Shown here: positions 15,868 through 25,060 of the stretch, in pieces
Layout of the letters: each line of letters begins with the position of its first letter
Position numbering within the stretch: the stretch's first letter is position 1
Assembly: GCA_019114005.1 (NCBI GenBank)
Contig: DXGH01000072.1
Location: 1-64,000 of the forward strand
DNA: 64,000 nt
Origin: Candidatus Acetatifactor stercoripullorum
GTDB taxonomy: Bacteria > Bacillota > Clostridia > Lachnospirales > Lachnospiraceae
Reading direction: 5' to 3'
The notes under the pieces: model-generated
Databases searched by the model: none
What the model was told of the DNA's origin: nothing
What the model saw: the letters and a program-made list of their open reading frames with translations, nothing else
Program-made: the position numbers and the translations under genes

Positions 15868-17641
15868 CCGAATGCAGCAAAAATACTTCTTCCGCCAGTT
15901 GATCCGCCACCTTCTGCTGATCACCCTTCCTATTCTCATGCTGGGAATCCTTCTGACCAATCATTTTCGAAACCAGCTGCAAGAGGAGCTCACCGCCTAT
16001 GCGGAGCGCTCCAAAAACTATATGCTTACCAGCGTTACGGATATTCTCAACACTTTTTCTGAGCAGATGGCCATTTTTTCCACTTCCCCTTCCATGGCCG
16101 TTTCCATTTCACGGCTTCTCAACGAACAGTCTCTGGATTACAAAAATAATGTGATGAAATCCATTATTCCCACCATCATCGGAACAACTGTAAATCTCAG
16201 TGATTATGTGGATTCTATCTATATTTATTATGATAATCCTCACGGTAATTTCTTCAGCAGCACCGCAGGCTATACCAACATTACCTCCGCAGCCTGTCAG
16301 GACAGCGGATGGCTTTCCTCCTATGAGCAGGCTGAGGCTTCGCATCAACAGTGGGTGGAAATCAGAAGCATAAGGAATTATTCCTTTGAGCAGGAACTGG
16401 AAACTCTTTCCGTTTTCCGCAGATTTGATTATCTGGACGGGGTTATGGTAATGAATCTGAATCTTTCCGAGATTTCCAAGACCCTGGATGTGAATCAGAT
16501 TTATCCGGGATCCTACACTCTGGTAGCTCTTTCGGATGGAAACGTTCTTTTTGGAAGCTCTGATTACAAAATTCTTGAGGCCGATTACAGGGACATTTCT
16601 GAAATCATCCAAATCCCCTCTTCCGGGAACAAAGCCTATGACCACATAGAAATCGACAAGGTCTCCTATGTGTACTATTCCTCCACCATCCCGGAGTACG
16701 GGCTGACCATGATTTCCCTTTTGCCTGAGTCCGAGGTATTCCGCACAGTAAACAGCATGGTCATGGCTTTTGCCATAATTATTGTCTTTAGCATCCTGTT
16801 GAGCATCACCCTAAGCCTGCGGGGCACCATTCACAATTTCAGGCAGCTTCACCAGCTTCTGGAGCTGTTTTCCTGCGCAGAAGCCGGAAAGGCGCTGCCA
16901 TCCTCCTTCCGCTCCCAGACCCGCAACGAATACGACCTGATTTTCAACAATATTATATCTACCTTTATATCAAACAACCGGCTCCGGCTTGACCTGGCAG
17001 AGGCAAAGGTCCACCAAAAGGACGCACAGCTTGCAGTTTTGCAGCTCCAGTTAAACCCGCATTTTATTTTCAATACCCTGCAGACCGTGGATCTGGAAAT
17101 TCTCAAATCCCAGCCCCCGGGCAATGCCTCCAGCTTTTTAATTCACAACCTGTCGGATATTCTGAAATACTCCCTGGAAAACACCTCCAGGCTTGTACCG
17201 TTGAAGGAGGAAATCGCCGTCTGCAAAAAATATGCGGAAATTCAAAAGCTCCGATATACCAATCCCTTTCTTTTATACTGGGAGTATGAGGAGGAGGTTT
17301 TGGAAATTCCCATTATCCATCTGGTTCTGCAGCCTCTTTTGGAGAACAGTCTGCACCATGCCATAAAGGAGCTGCCAAGGCAGGGACTTATCAAGATAAA
17401 GCTTTTCATCCAGAACAAAAGGCTTCACTTTTATGTGGTGGACAATGGTCTTGGCATCTCGAAAGATCGGCTGGTGGAGATAAACAGCCGCCTGAAACGC
17501 CAGAACCTCACACAGAATTCCCACATCGGCCTGTATAATACCAATATGCGGCTGGTGCTCACCTACGGTCCAGAGGCGGCCGTCTGCGTAAACAGTAAGG
17601 ATGGACAGGGAACGGTGGTTCATTTCAGCATTCCCGTTTAA
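15854..17641 (+). CDS. YesM-type sensor histidine kinase
   Basis: 595-aa membrane kinase. Transmembrane helix 1 lies near residues 14-35 (LLLITLPILMLGILL), followed by an extracellular sensor domain of about 260 residues and helix 2 (VMAFAIIIVFSILLSI). A HAMP-like linker leads to the His_kinase domain with phospho-acceptor His403 (LNPHFIFNTLQ). The HATPase has N-box ENSLHHAI and G-box DNGLGI. It overlaps the response-regulator gene, so the pair is co-translated. By analogy with YesM/LytS-type kinases it would sense an extracellular sugar or the SBP-bound ligand; the ligand itself is inference. Confidence 0.92.
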   Translation: MMKHNRMQQKYFFRQLIRHLLLITLPILMLGILLTNHFRNQLQEELTAYAERSKNYMLTSVTDILNTFSEQMAIFSTSPSMAVSISRLLNEQSLDYKNNVMKSIIPTIIGTTVNLSDYVDSIYIYYDNPHGNFFSSTAGYTNITSAACQDSGWLSSYEQAEASHQQWVEIRSIRNYSFEQELETLSVFRRFDYLDGVMVMNLNLSEISKTLDVNQIYPGSYTLVALSDGNVLFGSSDYKILEADYRDISEIIQIPSSGNKAYDHIEIDKVSYVYYSSTIPEYGLTMISLLPESEVFRTVNSMVMAFAIIIVFSILLSITLSLRGTIHNFRQLHQLLELFSCAEAGKALPSSFRSQTRNEYDLIFNNIISTFISNNRLRLDLAEAKVHQKDAQLAVLQLQLNPHFIFNTLQTVDLEILKSQPPGNASSFLIHNLSDILKYSLENTSRLVPLKEEIAVCKKYAEIQKLRYTNPFLLYWEYEEEVLEIPIIHLVLQPLLENSLHHAIKELPRQGLIKIKLFIQNKRLHFYVVDNGLGISKDRLVEINSRLKRQNLTQNSHIGLYNTNMRLVLTYGPEAAVCVNSKDGQGTVVHFSIPV

Positions 17642-17673
17642 AAAAGAAAAGGCGTTTTCACGCCTTTTCTTTT
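17642..17673. terminator. Bidirectional terminator between convergent genes
   Basis: A perfect 13-bp stem, AAAAGAAAAGGCG / CGCCTTTTCTTTT, with a 6-base loop between the plus-strand kinase gene and the minus-strand ATPase gene. A-rich on one side and T-rich on the other, so it can serve both. The ATPase stop codon lies in the loop. Confidence 0.9.
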
Positions 17674-19559
17674 ACTCTTAAGCATCTGATGGCATTGAGC
17701 ACAGCCAGCACCATAACGCCTACATCCGCAAAGATTGCCATCCACATGTTTGCAATACCCACAGCTCCAAGCAGCAGGCACACAGCCTTCACCGCCAGGG
17801 CAAATATAATGTTTTCATAGACAATGCGCAGACATTTTCTGGAAATTTGAATTGCCAGTGCAATTTTCTGGGGATTGTCATCCATCAGCACAATATCCGC
17901 CGCCTCTATGGCTGCATCTGAGCCCAGGGCTCCCATGGCAATTCCTATATCCGCCCGGGACAGCACCGGAGCATCGTTGATGCCATCTCCCACAAAGGCA
18001 AGCTTTTCCTTGGGACGTTTTTCCAAAAGAAGCTTCTCCACCTCTTCCACCTTATCCCCAGGCAGAAGCTCGCTCTTGACCCGGTCAATGCCAAGCTCTG
18101 CCGCCACATGCTCCGCCACCGCCCTGCTGTCTCCGGTGAGCATCACCGTGGTTTTCACTCCGGCCCGTTTCAGCGCCCTGACGGCTTCCTTTGACTGCTC
18201 CTTTATCACATCCGCAATCAGAATGTATCCCCCGTAGCTGCCCTCCACAGCCACATGGACCACTGTGCCGATTCCGGTGCCTTCTGTATAGGACAGACCC
18301 AATGTTTTCATCAGCTTTCCGTTGCCTGCAGCCACCTGTCTTTCGTCAACCATTGCAGTAACGCCCTGTCCGCCGATCTCCTCTGCGCCGCTTACCCTGC
18401 CCGCGTCGATCTCCTTTCCCCAGGCCTCTTTCAGGCTCTTGCTGATGGGATGATTGGAATAGCTCTCCACATAAGCTGCAAGCTCCAAAAGACCTGCCTG
18501 GGCATCCTCATAGGAGCTGTATTTTTCTGCAAAGTCTGCTGCCGGGAAGATTCCCGTCACGGCAAACACACCCTTGGTCAGCGTGCCTGTCTTGTCAAAC
18601 ACCACATATTTTGTCTGGGAAAGAGCCTCCAGATAATTGGAGCCCTTTACTAAAATACCGCAGGCAGACGCCCCTCCGATACCGCCAAAAAAGCTTAAGG
18701 GGATGGAAATCACCAATGCGCAGGGACAGCTGATTACCAAAAAGGTCAAGGCTCTGATCACCCACGTGTCAAAGGCCGCCGGATTTCCCGCAAGCAGATT
18801 GAAAGCGGGCGGAAGCAATGCCAGAACCAGCGCAGCCCCACAGACTGCCGGCGTGTAATATCTGGCAAATTTTGTGATAAAATTTTCCGAGCGGGATTTT
18901 TTCATACTGGAATTTTCCACCAGATCCAATATCTTGGACACAGTAGATTCTCCAAATTCCTTTGTGGTCTTTATCCTTAAAAGTCCCGACACATTGATAC
19001 AGCCGCTGATCACAGCATCCCCCTCCTTCACTTCTCTCGGGATGCTCTCTCCCGTAAGGGCGCTGGTGTTCAGCGTCGACGTTCCCTGAAGCACTACCCC
19101 GTCAATGGGCACCTTTTCCCCCGGCTGTACCAAAATAACGGTTCCCGGCTCCACCTCATCAGGGTCTACCCGGGAAAGCTTACCGTTCTCCCCCTCTATA
19201 TTGGCATAATCGGGACGGATATCCATCAGTGCGCTGATATTTCTGCGGCTTTTTCCCACAGCCACCGCCTGAAACAATTCCCCGATCTGATAAAACAGCA
19301 TAACGGCCGCGCCTTCCACATATTCGCCCAAAAGCATGGCTCCCACAGTGGCTGCCGCCATCAGGAAATTTTCATCAAATACCTCTCCGTGGACAATGCC
19401 CAGTACGGCCTTCCTCAAAATGTCATAGCCGATAATCAGATAGGGAATCAGATACAAAGCTGCTCTCAAGGGGCCCTCCACGGGGACAAAGGAAAGCACT
19501 GCCAGCAAAAAGGCGGACAGAATAATACGATATAAAACTTTTTTCTGTTTCTTTGTCAT
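17658..19559 (-). CDS. Heavy-metal P1B-type ATPase (CadA/ZntA-like)
   Basis: 633-aa metal-exporting P-type ATPase. Visible motifs: TGES (169-172) in the actuator domain, transmembrane metal site CPC (278-280), phosphorylated Asp322 in DKTGTLTKG, and hinge GDGINDAPVL. Eight transmembrane helices are expected. The CPC motif and the residues around it resemble Cd/Zn/Pb exporters more than copper pumps. Unlike most CadA proteins it has no N-terminal HMA domain; instead a 72-aa HMA protein is encoded directly upstream, with the two genes abutting (TAA then ATG with no gap). Metal specificity is a family-level prediction. Confidence 0.9.
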   Translation of the reverse strand: MTKKQKKVLYRIILSAFLLAVLSFVPVEGPLRAALYLIPYLIIGYDILRKAVLGIVHGEVFDENFLMAAATVGAMLLGEYVEGAAVMLFYQIGELFQAVAVGKSRRNISALMDIRPDYANIEGENGKLSRVDPDEVEPGTVILVQPGEKVPIDGVVLQGTSTLNTSALTGESIPREVKEGDAVISGCINVSGLLRIKTTKEFGESTVSKILDLVENSSMKKSRSENFITKFARYYTPAVCGAALVLALLPPAFNLLAGNPAAFDTWVIRALTFLVISCPCALVISIPLSFFGGIGGASACGILVKGSNYLEALSQTKYVVFDKTGTLTKGVFAVTGIFPAADFAEKYSSYEDAQAGLLELAAYVESYSNHPISKSLKEAWGKEIDAGRVSGAEEIGGQGVTAMVDERQVAAGNGKLMKTLGLSYTEGTGIGTVVHVAVEGSYGGYILIADVIKEQSKEAVRALKRAGVKTTVMLTGDSRAVAEHVAAELGIDRVKSELLPGDKVEEVEKLLLEKRPKEKLAFVGDGINDAPVLSRADIGIAMGALGSDAAIEAADIVLMDDNPQKIALAIQISRKCLRIVYENIIFALAVKAVCLLLGAVGIANMWMAIFADVGVMVLAVLNAIRCLRVKEKA

Positions 19560-19778
19560 TTACACATAAACCTCACAGTCTGATTCCACTCTCTTACAAG
19601 CCTTTACCACCTGCTTCATAACGGCTGACTCCTCCGTTCCCTCCTCAAATTCCACCTTCATCTTCTGCGTCATAAAGCTTACAGCCGCATCCTTAACGCC
19701 CTCCACTTTTTTTGCCGCATCCTCCATCTTCAGAGCGCAGGCTGCACAATCCACTTCGATTTTGTAAGTCTTTTTCAT
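19560..19778 (-). CDS. Free-standing heavy-metal-associated (HMA) domain protein
   Basis: 72-aa ferredoxin-like HMA domain, MKKTYKIEVDCAACALKMED, with the metal-binding C-A-A-C motif. It probably delivers or senses metal for the ATPase encoded immediately downstream, replacing the usual fused N-terminal domain. The start at 19778 is chosen because GGAGGAG lies 8 bases before it; the in-frame ATG 10 codons upstream lacks a site. Confidence 0.88.
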   Translation of the reverse strand: MKKTYKIEVDCAACALKMEDAAKKVEGVKDAAVSFMTQKMKVEFEEGTEESAVMKQVVKACKRVESDCEVYV

Positions 19779-19836
19779 GCCATTCTCCTCCATATTTTGT
19801 AGTTGCAAATGAATCGCATTTGCATGTTTCTCTAAT

Positions 19837-19889
19837 CATATGTTCATTTATTCATATGTATATAATACCATACGCCCTGAAATTGTCAA
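19837..19889 (-). promoter_or_regulatory. Promoter with overlapping palindromic operator for the metal-export genes
   Basis: Minus-strand -35 TTGACA (19884-19889, perfect), a 16-base spacer and -10 TATTAT (19862-19867). Just downstream, around the expected start of transcription, is the symmetric element CATATG-N10-CATATG (19837-19858) with TTCAT/TATTCAT half-sites like those bound by ArsR/SmtB metal sensors. No repressor gene is adjacent, so an unlinked sensor is implied. Confidence 0.6.
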
Positions 19890-19926
19890 TAGAAAATTTA
19901 AGTTTTTCCTTATCAGTAATAAAAAG

Positions 19927-19973
19927 AGAAGGCACTGTAGTACATCCTCTCAGATGCTTTTGCTGTGCCTTCT
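19927..19973 (-). terminator. Terminator downstream of clpX
   Basis: Minus-strand 9-bp stem AGAAGGCAC ... GTGCCTTCT with a 29-base loop, followed by CTTTTTATT. Confidence 0.65.
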
Positions 19974-20021
19974 TTCTTCTTTTTCTCAGACAGTTGTCTT
20001 ATGGATGCCGTTTTGTCTTCT

Positions 20022-21545
20022 CTACTCAGCGGCAATCTCCCGCAGACCGCTCACATTTTCCACAAGCTGGTTGCTGCGGATATCTATGACAGGCCCTCCG
20101 GTGCCTTCTATATACTCTCTGGTAATGGTCACGCGCCCGATATTATCGTCCTTTGGAATCTCATACATAATATCCAGCATAAATTCCTCGATGATGGAAC
20201 GCAGGGCTCTGGCTCCGGTATCCCGCTTCATGGCCTTTTCCGCAATGGCCTCCAGCGCCTCGTCCGTAAACTCCAGCTTTACCTCGTCCAGCTCAAGCAG
20301 CTTCTGGTACTGCTTGAGAATGGCGTTTTTGGGCTCCTTTAAAACCTTCACCATCATTTCTTTGGACAGGCCCTCCAGGGTAAAAATAATAGGCAGACGT
20401 CCGATAAATTCCGGAATCATTCCAAATTTTCGAATGTCCTCCACCGTAACCTTGGAAAGAATGTTCTTATCCTTATCATATTTATCCTTCAGCTCTGCGT
20501 TAAAGCCGATAGACGCCGTTTTCGTCAGACGCTCCTTGATAATGTCCTCCAGATCTGGGAAGGCTCCCCCGCAGATAAACAAAATATTTCTGGTGTTTAC
20601 CGTGGCAAGGGGCACCATGGCATTTTTGCTGTTGGCCCCCACAGGCACCTCCACCTCGGCGCCCTCCAGAAGCTTCAGCATCCCCTGCTGTACGCTCTCT
20701 CCGCTTACATCCCTGGAGGTAGTGTTTTTCTTTTTGGCAATCTTATCAATCTCGTCAATAAAAATAATGCCTCTCTCCGCCTTTTCCACGTCGTTGTCCG
20801 CAGCCGCAAGGAGCTTTGACACCACGCTCTCGATATCATCACCGATATAGCCCGCTTCCGTTAGTGAGGTTGCGTCTGCTATGGCCAGGGGGACGTCAAG
20901 AAGCCTTGCCAGGGTTTTCACCAGATAGGTCTTGCCGCAGCCGGTGGGGCCGATCATCAGCATATTGGACTTCTCAATTTCGATATCATCCATGGTTCCC
21001 GTGGCAACCCGCTTATAATGGTTGTACACCGCCACGGAGATCACCTTCTTGGCATGCTCCTGTCCCACCACATACTCGTCCAGGCTGGCCTTGATCTTAT
21101 GAGGCGGCGGAATATTCTTGATATTCAACACCGGCTCCTCATTTTCCTTCTTCTTTTTCTTTTTCAGCTTCTGTTTATTGGGAATCCCTCCGTCTCCCTG
21201 AAGATCTGCCAGATTCACAAAGCTGATATTGGGGAAGCTTCCCTGCTTATTCAGCCGGTCCAGCTCGCTTTGCAGCTGGGTATTATTCAGCATTCCCTGA
21301 TAATCAAACTGGCTCACCGTCTCCATGGTTTTGTGCATACAGTCATTGCACACACAGATATTGTTTGGCAGCTTGAACATTTTTCCCGTCTTGCTCTCGG
21401 GTCTGCGGCAGATAAAGCATACATCCTCATACTCGCTGTTATCGCTTTTTCCCGCTCTTGAGGTGTTGGAGGCGTCGGCATGCTTGGAAAGCTGTGCGCT
21501 CTCCTCCTTCTCTTTCTCATCGTTTCTATTCAAATCATCTGACAT
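20022..21545 (-). CDS. clpX: ATP-dependent protease ATPase subunit ClpX (long-linker form)
   Basis: 507-aa AAA+ unfoldase that feeds substrates to ClpP. The N-terminal zinc-binding domain CFIC...CVCNDC is near residues 43-70. Walker A GPTGCGKT and Walker B IIFIDEID follow, along with the ClpP-docking IGF loop (SIGFNAELKDKY) and sensor region FIGRLPIIF. Canonical ClpX is about 410-425 aa. This one has an extra acidic/Ser-rich N-terminal stretch of about 40 residues and a long linker between zinc domain and AAA+ domain containing a run of lysines (KLKKKKKKENEE). It is not next to tig or clpP, which is unusual. It may be a divergent or second ClpX; the rest of the genome would decide. Confidence 0.88.
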   Translation of the reverse strand: MSDDLNRNDEKEKEESAQLSKHADASNTSRAGKSDNSEYEDVCFICRRPESKTGKMFKLPNNICVCNDCMHKTMETVSQFDYQGMLNNTQLQSELDRLNKQGSFPNISFVNLADLQGDGGIPNKQKLKKKKKKENEEPVLNIKNIPPPHKIKASLDEYVVGQEHAKKVISVAVYNHYKRVATGTMDDIEIEKSNMLMIGPTGCGKTYLVKTLARLLDVPLAIADATSLTEAGYIGDDIESVVSKLLAAADNDVEKAERGIIFIDEIDKIAKKKNTTSRDVSGESVQQGMLKLLEGAEVEVPVGANSKNAMVPLATVNTRNILFICGGAFPDLEDIIKERLTKTASIGFNAELKDKYDKDKNILSKVTVEDIRKFGMIPEFIGRLPIIFTLEGLSKEMMVKVLKEPKNAILKQYQKLLELDEVKLEFTDEALEAIAEKAMKRDTGARALRSIIEEFMLDIMYEIPKDDNIGRVTITREYIEGTGGPVIDIRSNQLVENVSGLREIAAE

Positions 21546-21592
21546 TTCAGTATCCGTATCCTTCCTTTTATTCTGTTAACTGATACATCCCC

Positions 21593-21621
21593 ATTATAAC
21601 CAATGTTTCTTTGGTGTACAA
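21593..21621 (-). promoter_or_regulatory. clpX promoter with an internal dyad
   Basis: Minus strand: TTGTAC (21616-21621), 17-base spacer, TATAAT (21593-21598), 48 bases before the ATG. The spacer itself is the dyad ACCAA-N7-TTGGT (21599-21615), positioned where a repressor would block polymerase. Confidence 0.55.
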
Positions 21622-21642
21622 GTGAAGTTTTTCTAAAAGAAA

Positions 21643-21674
21643 TCCCGGGAAGGCGGAAAGCCGCCTGCCCGGGA
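21643..21674 (-). terminator. Terminator of the htrA-like gene
   Basis: Strong GC-rich hairpin, TCCCGGGC-AGGCGG / CCGCCT-TCCCGGGA with a CTTT loop, followed on the minus strand by TTTCTTTT. Confidence 0.85.
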
Positions 21675-21698
21675 AAGGCATCTGCTATTACTTTGAAG

Positions 21699-23123
21699 TT
21701 ACTGGCTGTCCGCCGGTCTGGTCCCCAGCGTGATTTCCAGATCATACTGTACATACTGACCGTTTTCCGGTCTCATAACTGTCACCGTTGCGGTGTCGCC
21801 TGAAGCATAGTACTGGAGTACATCCTGCAGATCAGAATAGCTGCTGATTCTCTCTCCGTCAAATTCGGTAATGATATCTCCACTCATAATACCTGCACTC
21901 TCTGCAGCGGAGCCGTCCTCGGTTTCCACTACATAAACGCCCTGAGGCATATTATACATGGCAGAAATCTGAGAGGTTACCTCCTGAAGACTGATGCCCA
22001 GATAACCCACCTCGCTTTCCTCCACCCTGCTTCTGGTCTGACGCTCCATCAGGTCTGCAATAATCGGGCTTGCGGAGCTGATAGGGATGGCATAACCCAT
22101 GCCTTCCACTGAACTTCCACTGATCTTGTTGGAGTTGATGCCAATGACCTCGCCCTTAATATTTAACAGTGCGCCGCCGGAATTACCGTGGTTGATAGCC
22201 GTATCTGTCTGAATAAAGGTGCCGGTGGAGCCGTCCTCCAGGGTAATCTCACGATTCAAGGCGCTGACAATACCGCTGGTCACAGACTGTCCATATCCCA
22301 GAGCGTTGCCGATGGCAATTACAGGCTCGCCCAGCTTCAGAGAATCGCTGTCACCCAATGTTGCAATGGCAATGCTGTTCTTGGTTTCCTCAGAAAGCGA
22401 ATCCAGAGGAATCGCAATCACCGCCAGATCCATATCGGAATCCGTTCCCTTAATGCTGGCCTGGGCTTCCGTCTCATCAATGAAGGTCACCGTCAGGGCA
22501 TCTGCATCCTCTACCACATGATAGTTTGTCACAATCAGCAGTTCTTCCTCGCTCTCCGCCACAATAATGCCGCTGCCGCCTGAGGTCAAGGGCTGGCTGT
22601 AGGTCTGTCCGAAAATATTGGTTCCCGTCTCCGTGTAATTATTCACAATGGACACCATTGCCGGCATGACCTCCTCCACCACGGAGGAAATATCGGAATC
22701 CACTACAGTGACACTGTTGGTGCTGGTAAGCTGGATTCCTGAGCCAGAGGTATTGTCCTCTGCCACGGCATCTCCTGTCTGGGACCCCACTGTCACATTG
22801 CTGTTGGAGGAAAGCTGTGCGGTTCCCTCGTGGACGGCATAAAAGCCTACCCCTGCGAACAGGCCAAAGAGCAGCCCCATGCTCACACTCATCATCACCT
22901 TGCGGAAAACCCCTTTTCCTTTGCGCTTGGGCTCTTTCCCTTTTGTACCAGGATTCGGATTCTGTCCCTGGAAGGTATTTCCCGGGCCCGTATGGTATGC
23001 GTTATAGCCCTGATACTGAGTGCTGTTGTAAATTTGGTCTCTATCTGCGGCATTTCCTCCGCTGTAAACACCGGAGGTATTACTGCCGGCGCCGCTGCCG
23101 GAATAAATTTCATTGTCGTACAT
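21699..23123 (-). CDS. HtrA/DegP-type membrane-anchored serine protease
   Basis: 474-aa S1C protease acting at the cell surface in protein quality control. A cytoplasmic Asn/Gly/Tyr-rich N-terminus of about 65 residues precedes one transmembrane helix (MMSVSMGLLFGLFAGVGFYA). The trypsin-like domain has His in VTNYHVVEDA, Asp in DSDMDLAVIA and Ser in AINHGNSGGALLN. One C-terminal PDZ domain (YLGISLQEV ... ITEFDGERISSYSDL) follows. It is a single-gene unit with its own terminator; upstream are tandem 11-bp repeats consistent with stress control. AAAGAGG precedes the ATG. Confidence 0.92.
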   Translation of the reverse strand: MYDNEIYSGSGAGSNTSGVYSGGNAADRDQIYNSTQYQGYNAYHTGPGNTFQGQNPNPGTKGKEPKRKGKGVFRKVMMSVSMGLLFGLFAGVGFYAVHEGTAQLSSNSNVTVGSQTGDAVAEDNTSGSGIQLTSTNSVTVVDSDISSVVEEVMPAMVSIVNNYTETGTNIFGQTYSQPLTSGGSGIIVAESEEELLIVTNYHVVEDADALTVTFIDETEAQASIKGTDSDMDLAVIAIPLDSLSEETKNSIAIATLGDSDSLKLGEPVIAIGNALGYGQSVTSGIVSALNREITLEDGSTGTFIQTDTAINHGNSGGALLNIKGEVIGINSNKISGSSVEGMGYAIPISSASPIIADLMERQTRSRVEESEVGYLGISLQEVTSQISAMYNMPQGVYVVETEDGSAAESAGIMSGDIITEFDGERISSYSDLQDVLQYYASGDTATVTVMRPENGQYVQYDLEITLGTRPADSQ

Positions 23124-23171
23124 AAATACTACCTCTTTTCTGGATGTTTTGTTTTCTTTGTTTATGCACTC

Positions 23172-23205
23172 AGTATAGCCATGATTTGTGACGAAATTGT
23201 GATGA
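23172..23205 (-). promoter_or_regulatory. htrA-like gene -10 box and tandem 11-bp activator repeats
   Basis: TATACT -10 (23172-23177) has no recognisable -35. In its place lie two direct repeats, TCATCACAATT and TCGTCACAAAT (23195-23205 and 23184-23194; 9 of 11 identical), exactly one helical turn apart. That geometry fits an OmpR-type response regulator such as a CssR-like stress activator. Confidence 0.45.
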
Positions 23206-23233
23206 AACTATTAAACGCCTGTGAAATCGTTTT

Positions 23234-25060
23234 TTATTCCACTGTGACAGATTTTGCCAGATTTCTTGGCTTATCCACATCGCAGCCTCTGCCCACAGCC
23301 ACATAATAGGCAAACAGCTGTAATGGAATAATGGCCAGAGAATTGGTAAAGTAAGGATTGGTCTCCGGAATATAAATCACATAATCCGATGCTTTTTCAA
23401 TCTCCTTGTTTCCTTCGTTGGTCACTGCCATCACAAAGGCTCCCCTTGCCTTTACCTCTACCATATTGCTGATTGTCTTTTGAAACAGCGCTGGCTGGGT
23501 GGCAAGGGCCACCACCAGAGTGCCGTCCTCAATTAAGGAGATGGTTCCATGCTTCAGCTCCCCGGCGGCATATGCCTCGGAATGAATATAGGAAATCTCC
23601 TTCAGCTTCAGGGAGCCCTCCAGGGAAATGGCATAATCAATTCCCCTTCCGATAAAGAAAATTTCCCTGGCTCCTACATAGCGGTTTGCAAAGTGCTGTA
23701 TCTTTTCCTTTTGACCCAAGAGCAGCTCTATCTGATCCGGCAGGCATCTTAAGTCATAAAGCATGTCGTCAAATTGTTTCTTACCAATAACGCCTCTGAT
23801 TCTTGCAAATTTTATGGCCAGCAGGTACAGCGTCACCAGCTGGGCGCTGTAGGCCTTGGTTGTGGCCACTGCAATTTCCGGTCCTGCCCAGGTATACATC
23901 ACACTGTCCGCCTCTCTGGCGATGGAGCTTCCCACCACATTCACAATGCCAAGCACCTGAAAGCCTCTTTCCTTGGCCTCCCGTAATGCAGCCAGGCTGT
24001 CCGCTGTCTCACCGGACTGGCTGATGACAATCACCATACTGTTTCCCTCCAGAATGGGATTTCTGTACCGGAATTCACTGGCTACGTCTACCTCCACCGG
24101 AATCCGGGCCAGCCCCTCCAGCACATATTTTGCCGTTACGCCAGCATGGTATGCAGAGCCGCAGGCCACAATATAAATCTTTTTCAGAGCCTTGATTTCC
24201 TCATCCGTCATCTTCAGCTCTTCAATGACAATATCTTTATCCCGGATGCGGGGCGAGATGGTATCCGACACAGTCTTTGGCTGTTCGTACATCTCCTTTA
24301 GCATAAAGTGCTCATATCCCGCTTTCTCCGCTGCGTCCGCGTCCCAGTCAATAGAAACCGGCTCCTTGACCAGCTCCTCCTCGTCCACGGAAAAGAACCT
24401 GAGACCATCCTTTCTAAGGGCCGCTACCTCCTGGTTGTTCATATAATAAACATTCCGGGTGTATTTTAAGATGGCAGGCACGTCCGAGGCGATAAAGCAG
24501 CCATCCCCATTCTGTCCCACAATCAGGGGACTGTCCTTCCTGGCCGCATAAATCTCATCCGGATAGTCCGCAAACAAAATTCCCAGGGCGTAAGAGCCCT
24601 CCACCCGGTGGAGCACCTTAGTAATAGCCTCCAGAGGGTTTCCTTTATAATAGTAGTCCAGCAGATGAGCCAGCACCTCCGTGTCCGTCTCAGACACGAA
24701 TTCATATCCCTTATCCATCATTTTTTTCTTCAGGGGAATATAATTTTCTATGATTCCATTGTGCACCACCGCAATGGTTCCACCGTTATTGATGTGGGGA
24801 TGGGCGTTGATGTCGTTTGGCGCTCCGTGGGTAGCCCACCTGGTATGCCCGATGCCGCTAAAGCCCTTCATGGTAGAGCCTCCCTTGGTCAGGTTCTCCA
24901 GCACCTTGAGGCGCCCCTTGGCCTTTTTCGTTTCAATCCGTTCCCCGTCAAATACAGCCATTCCCGCAGAGTCGTAACCCCGGTATTCCAGCCGTGCCAA
25001 TCCGTCCAAAATAATGGGGGCCGCCTGTTTCTCTCCAATATAACCTACAATGCCGCACAT
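23234..25060 (-). CDS. glmS: Glutamine--fructose-6-phosphate aminotransferase
   Basis: 608-aa enzyme that makes glucosamine-6-phosphate from fructose-6-phosphate and glutamine, the first step to UDP-GlcNAc for peptidoglycan and surface glycans. The N-terminal nucleophile Cys2 (MCGIVGYIG) starts the glutaminase domain. Two SIS isomerase domains follow (IVACGSAYHAG, VVISQSGETADSLAAL, FIGRGIDYAISLEGSLKLKEISYIHSE). The C-terminal DKPRNLAKSVTVE is the family's conserved end. Full length. The 74-base leader is too short for a glmS ribozyme. AGGAGAGGT precedes the ATG. It borders the polysaccharide locus and may be read through from the small GT2 gene upstream. Confidence 0.96.
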   Translation of the reverse strand: MCGIVGYIGEKQAAPIILDGLARLEYRGYDSAGMAVFDGERIETKKAKGRLKVLENLTKGGSTMKGFSGIGHTRWATHGAPNDINAHPHINNGGTIAVVHNGIIENYIPLKKKMMDKGYEFVSETDTEVLAHLLDYYYKGNPLEAITKVLHRVEGSYALGILFADYPDEIYAARKDSPLIVGQNGDGCFIASDVPAILKYTRNVYYMNNQEVAALRKDGLRFFSVDEEELVKEPVSIDWDADAAEKAGYEHFMLKEMYEQPKTVSDTISPRIRDKDIVIEELKMTDEEIKALKKIYIVACGSAYHAGVTAKYVLEGLARIPVEVDVASEFRYRNPILEGNSMVIVISQSGETADSLAALREAKERGFQVLGIVNVVGSSIAREADSVMYTWAGPEIAVATTKAYSAQLVTLYLLAIKFARIRGVIGKKQFDDMLYDLRCLPDQIELLLGQKEKIQHFANRYVGAREIFFIGRGIDYAISLEGSLKLKEISYIHSEAYAAGELKHGTISLIEDGTLVVALATQPALFQKTISNMVEVKARGAFVMAVTNEGNKEIEKASDYVIYIPETNPYFTNSLAIIPLQLFAYYVAVGRGCDVDKPRNLAKSVTVE

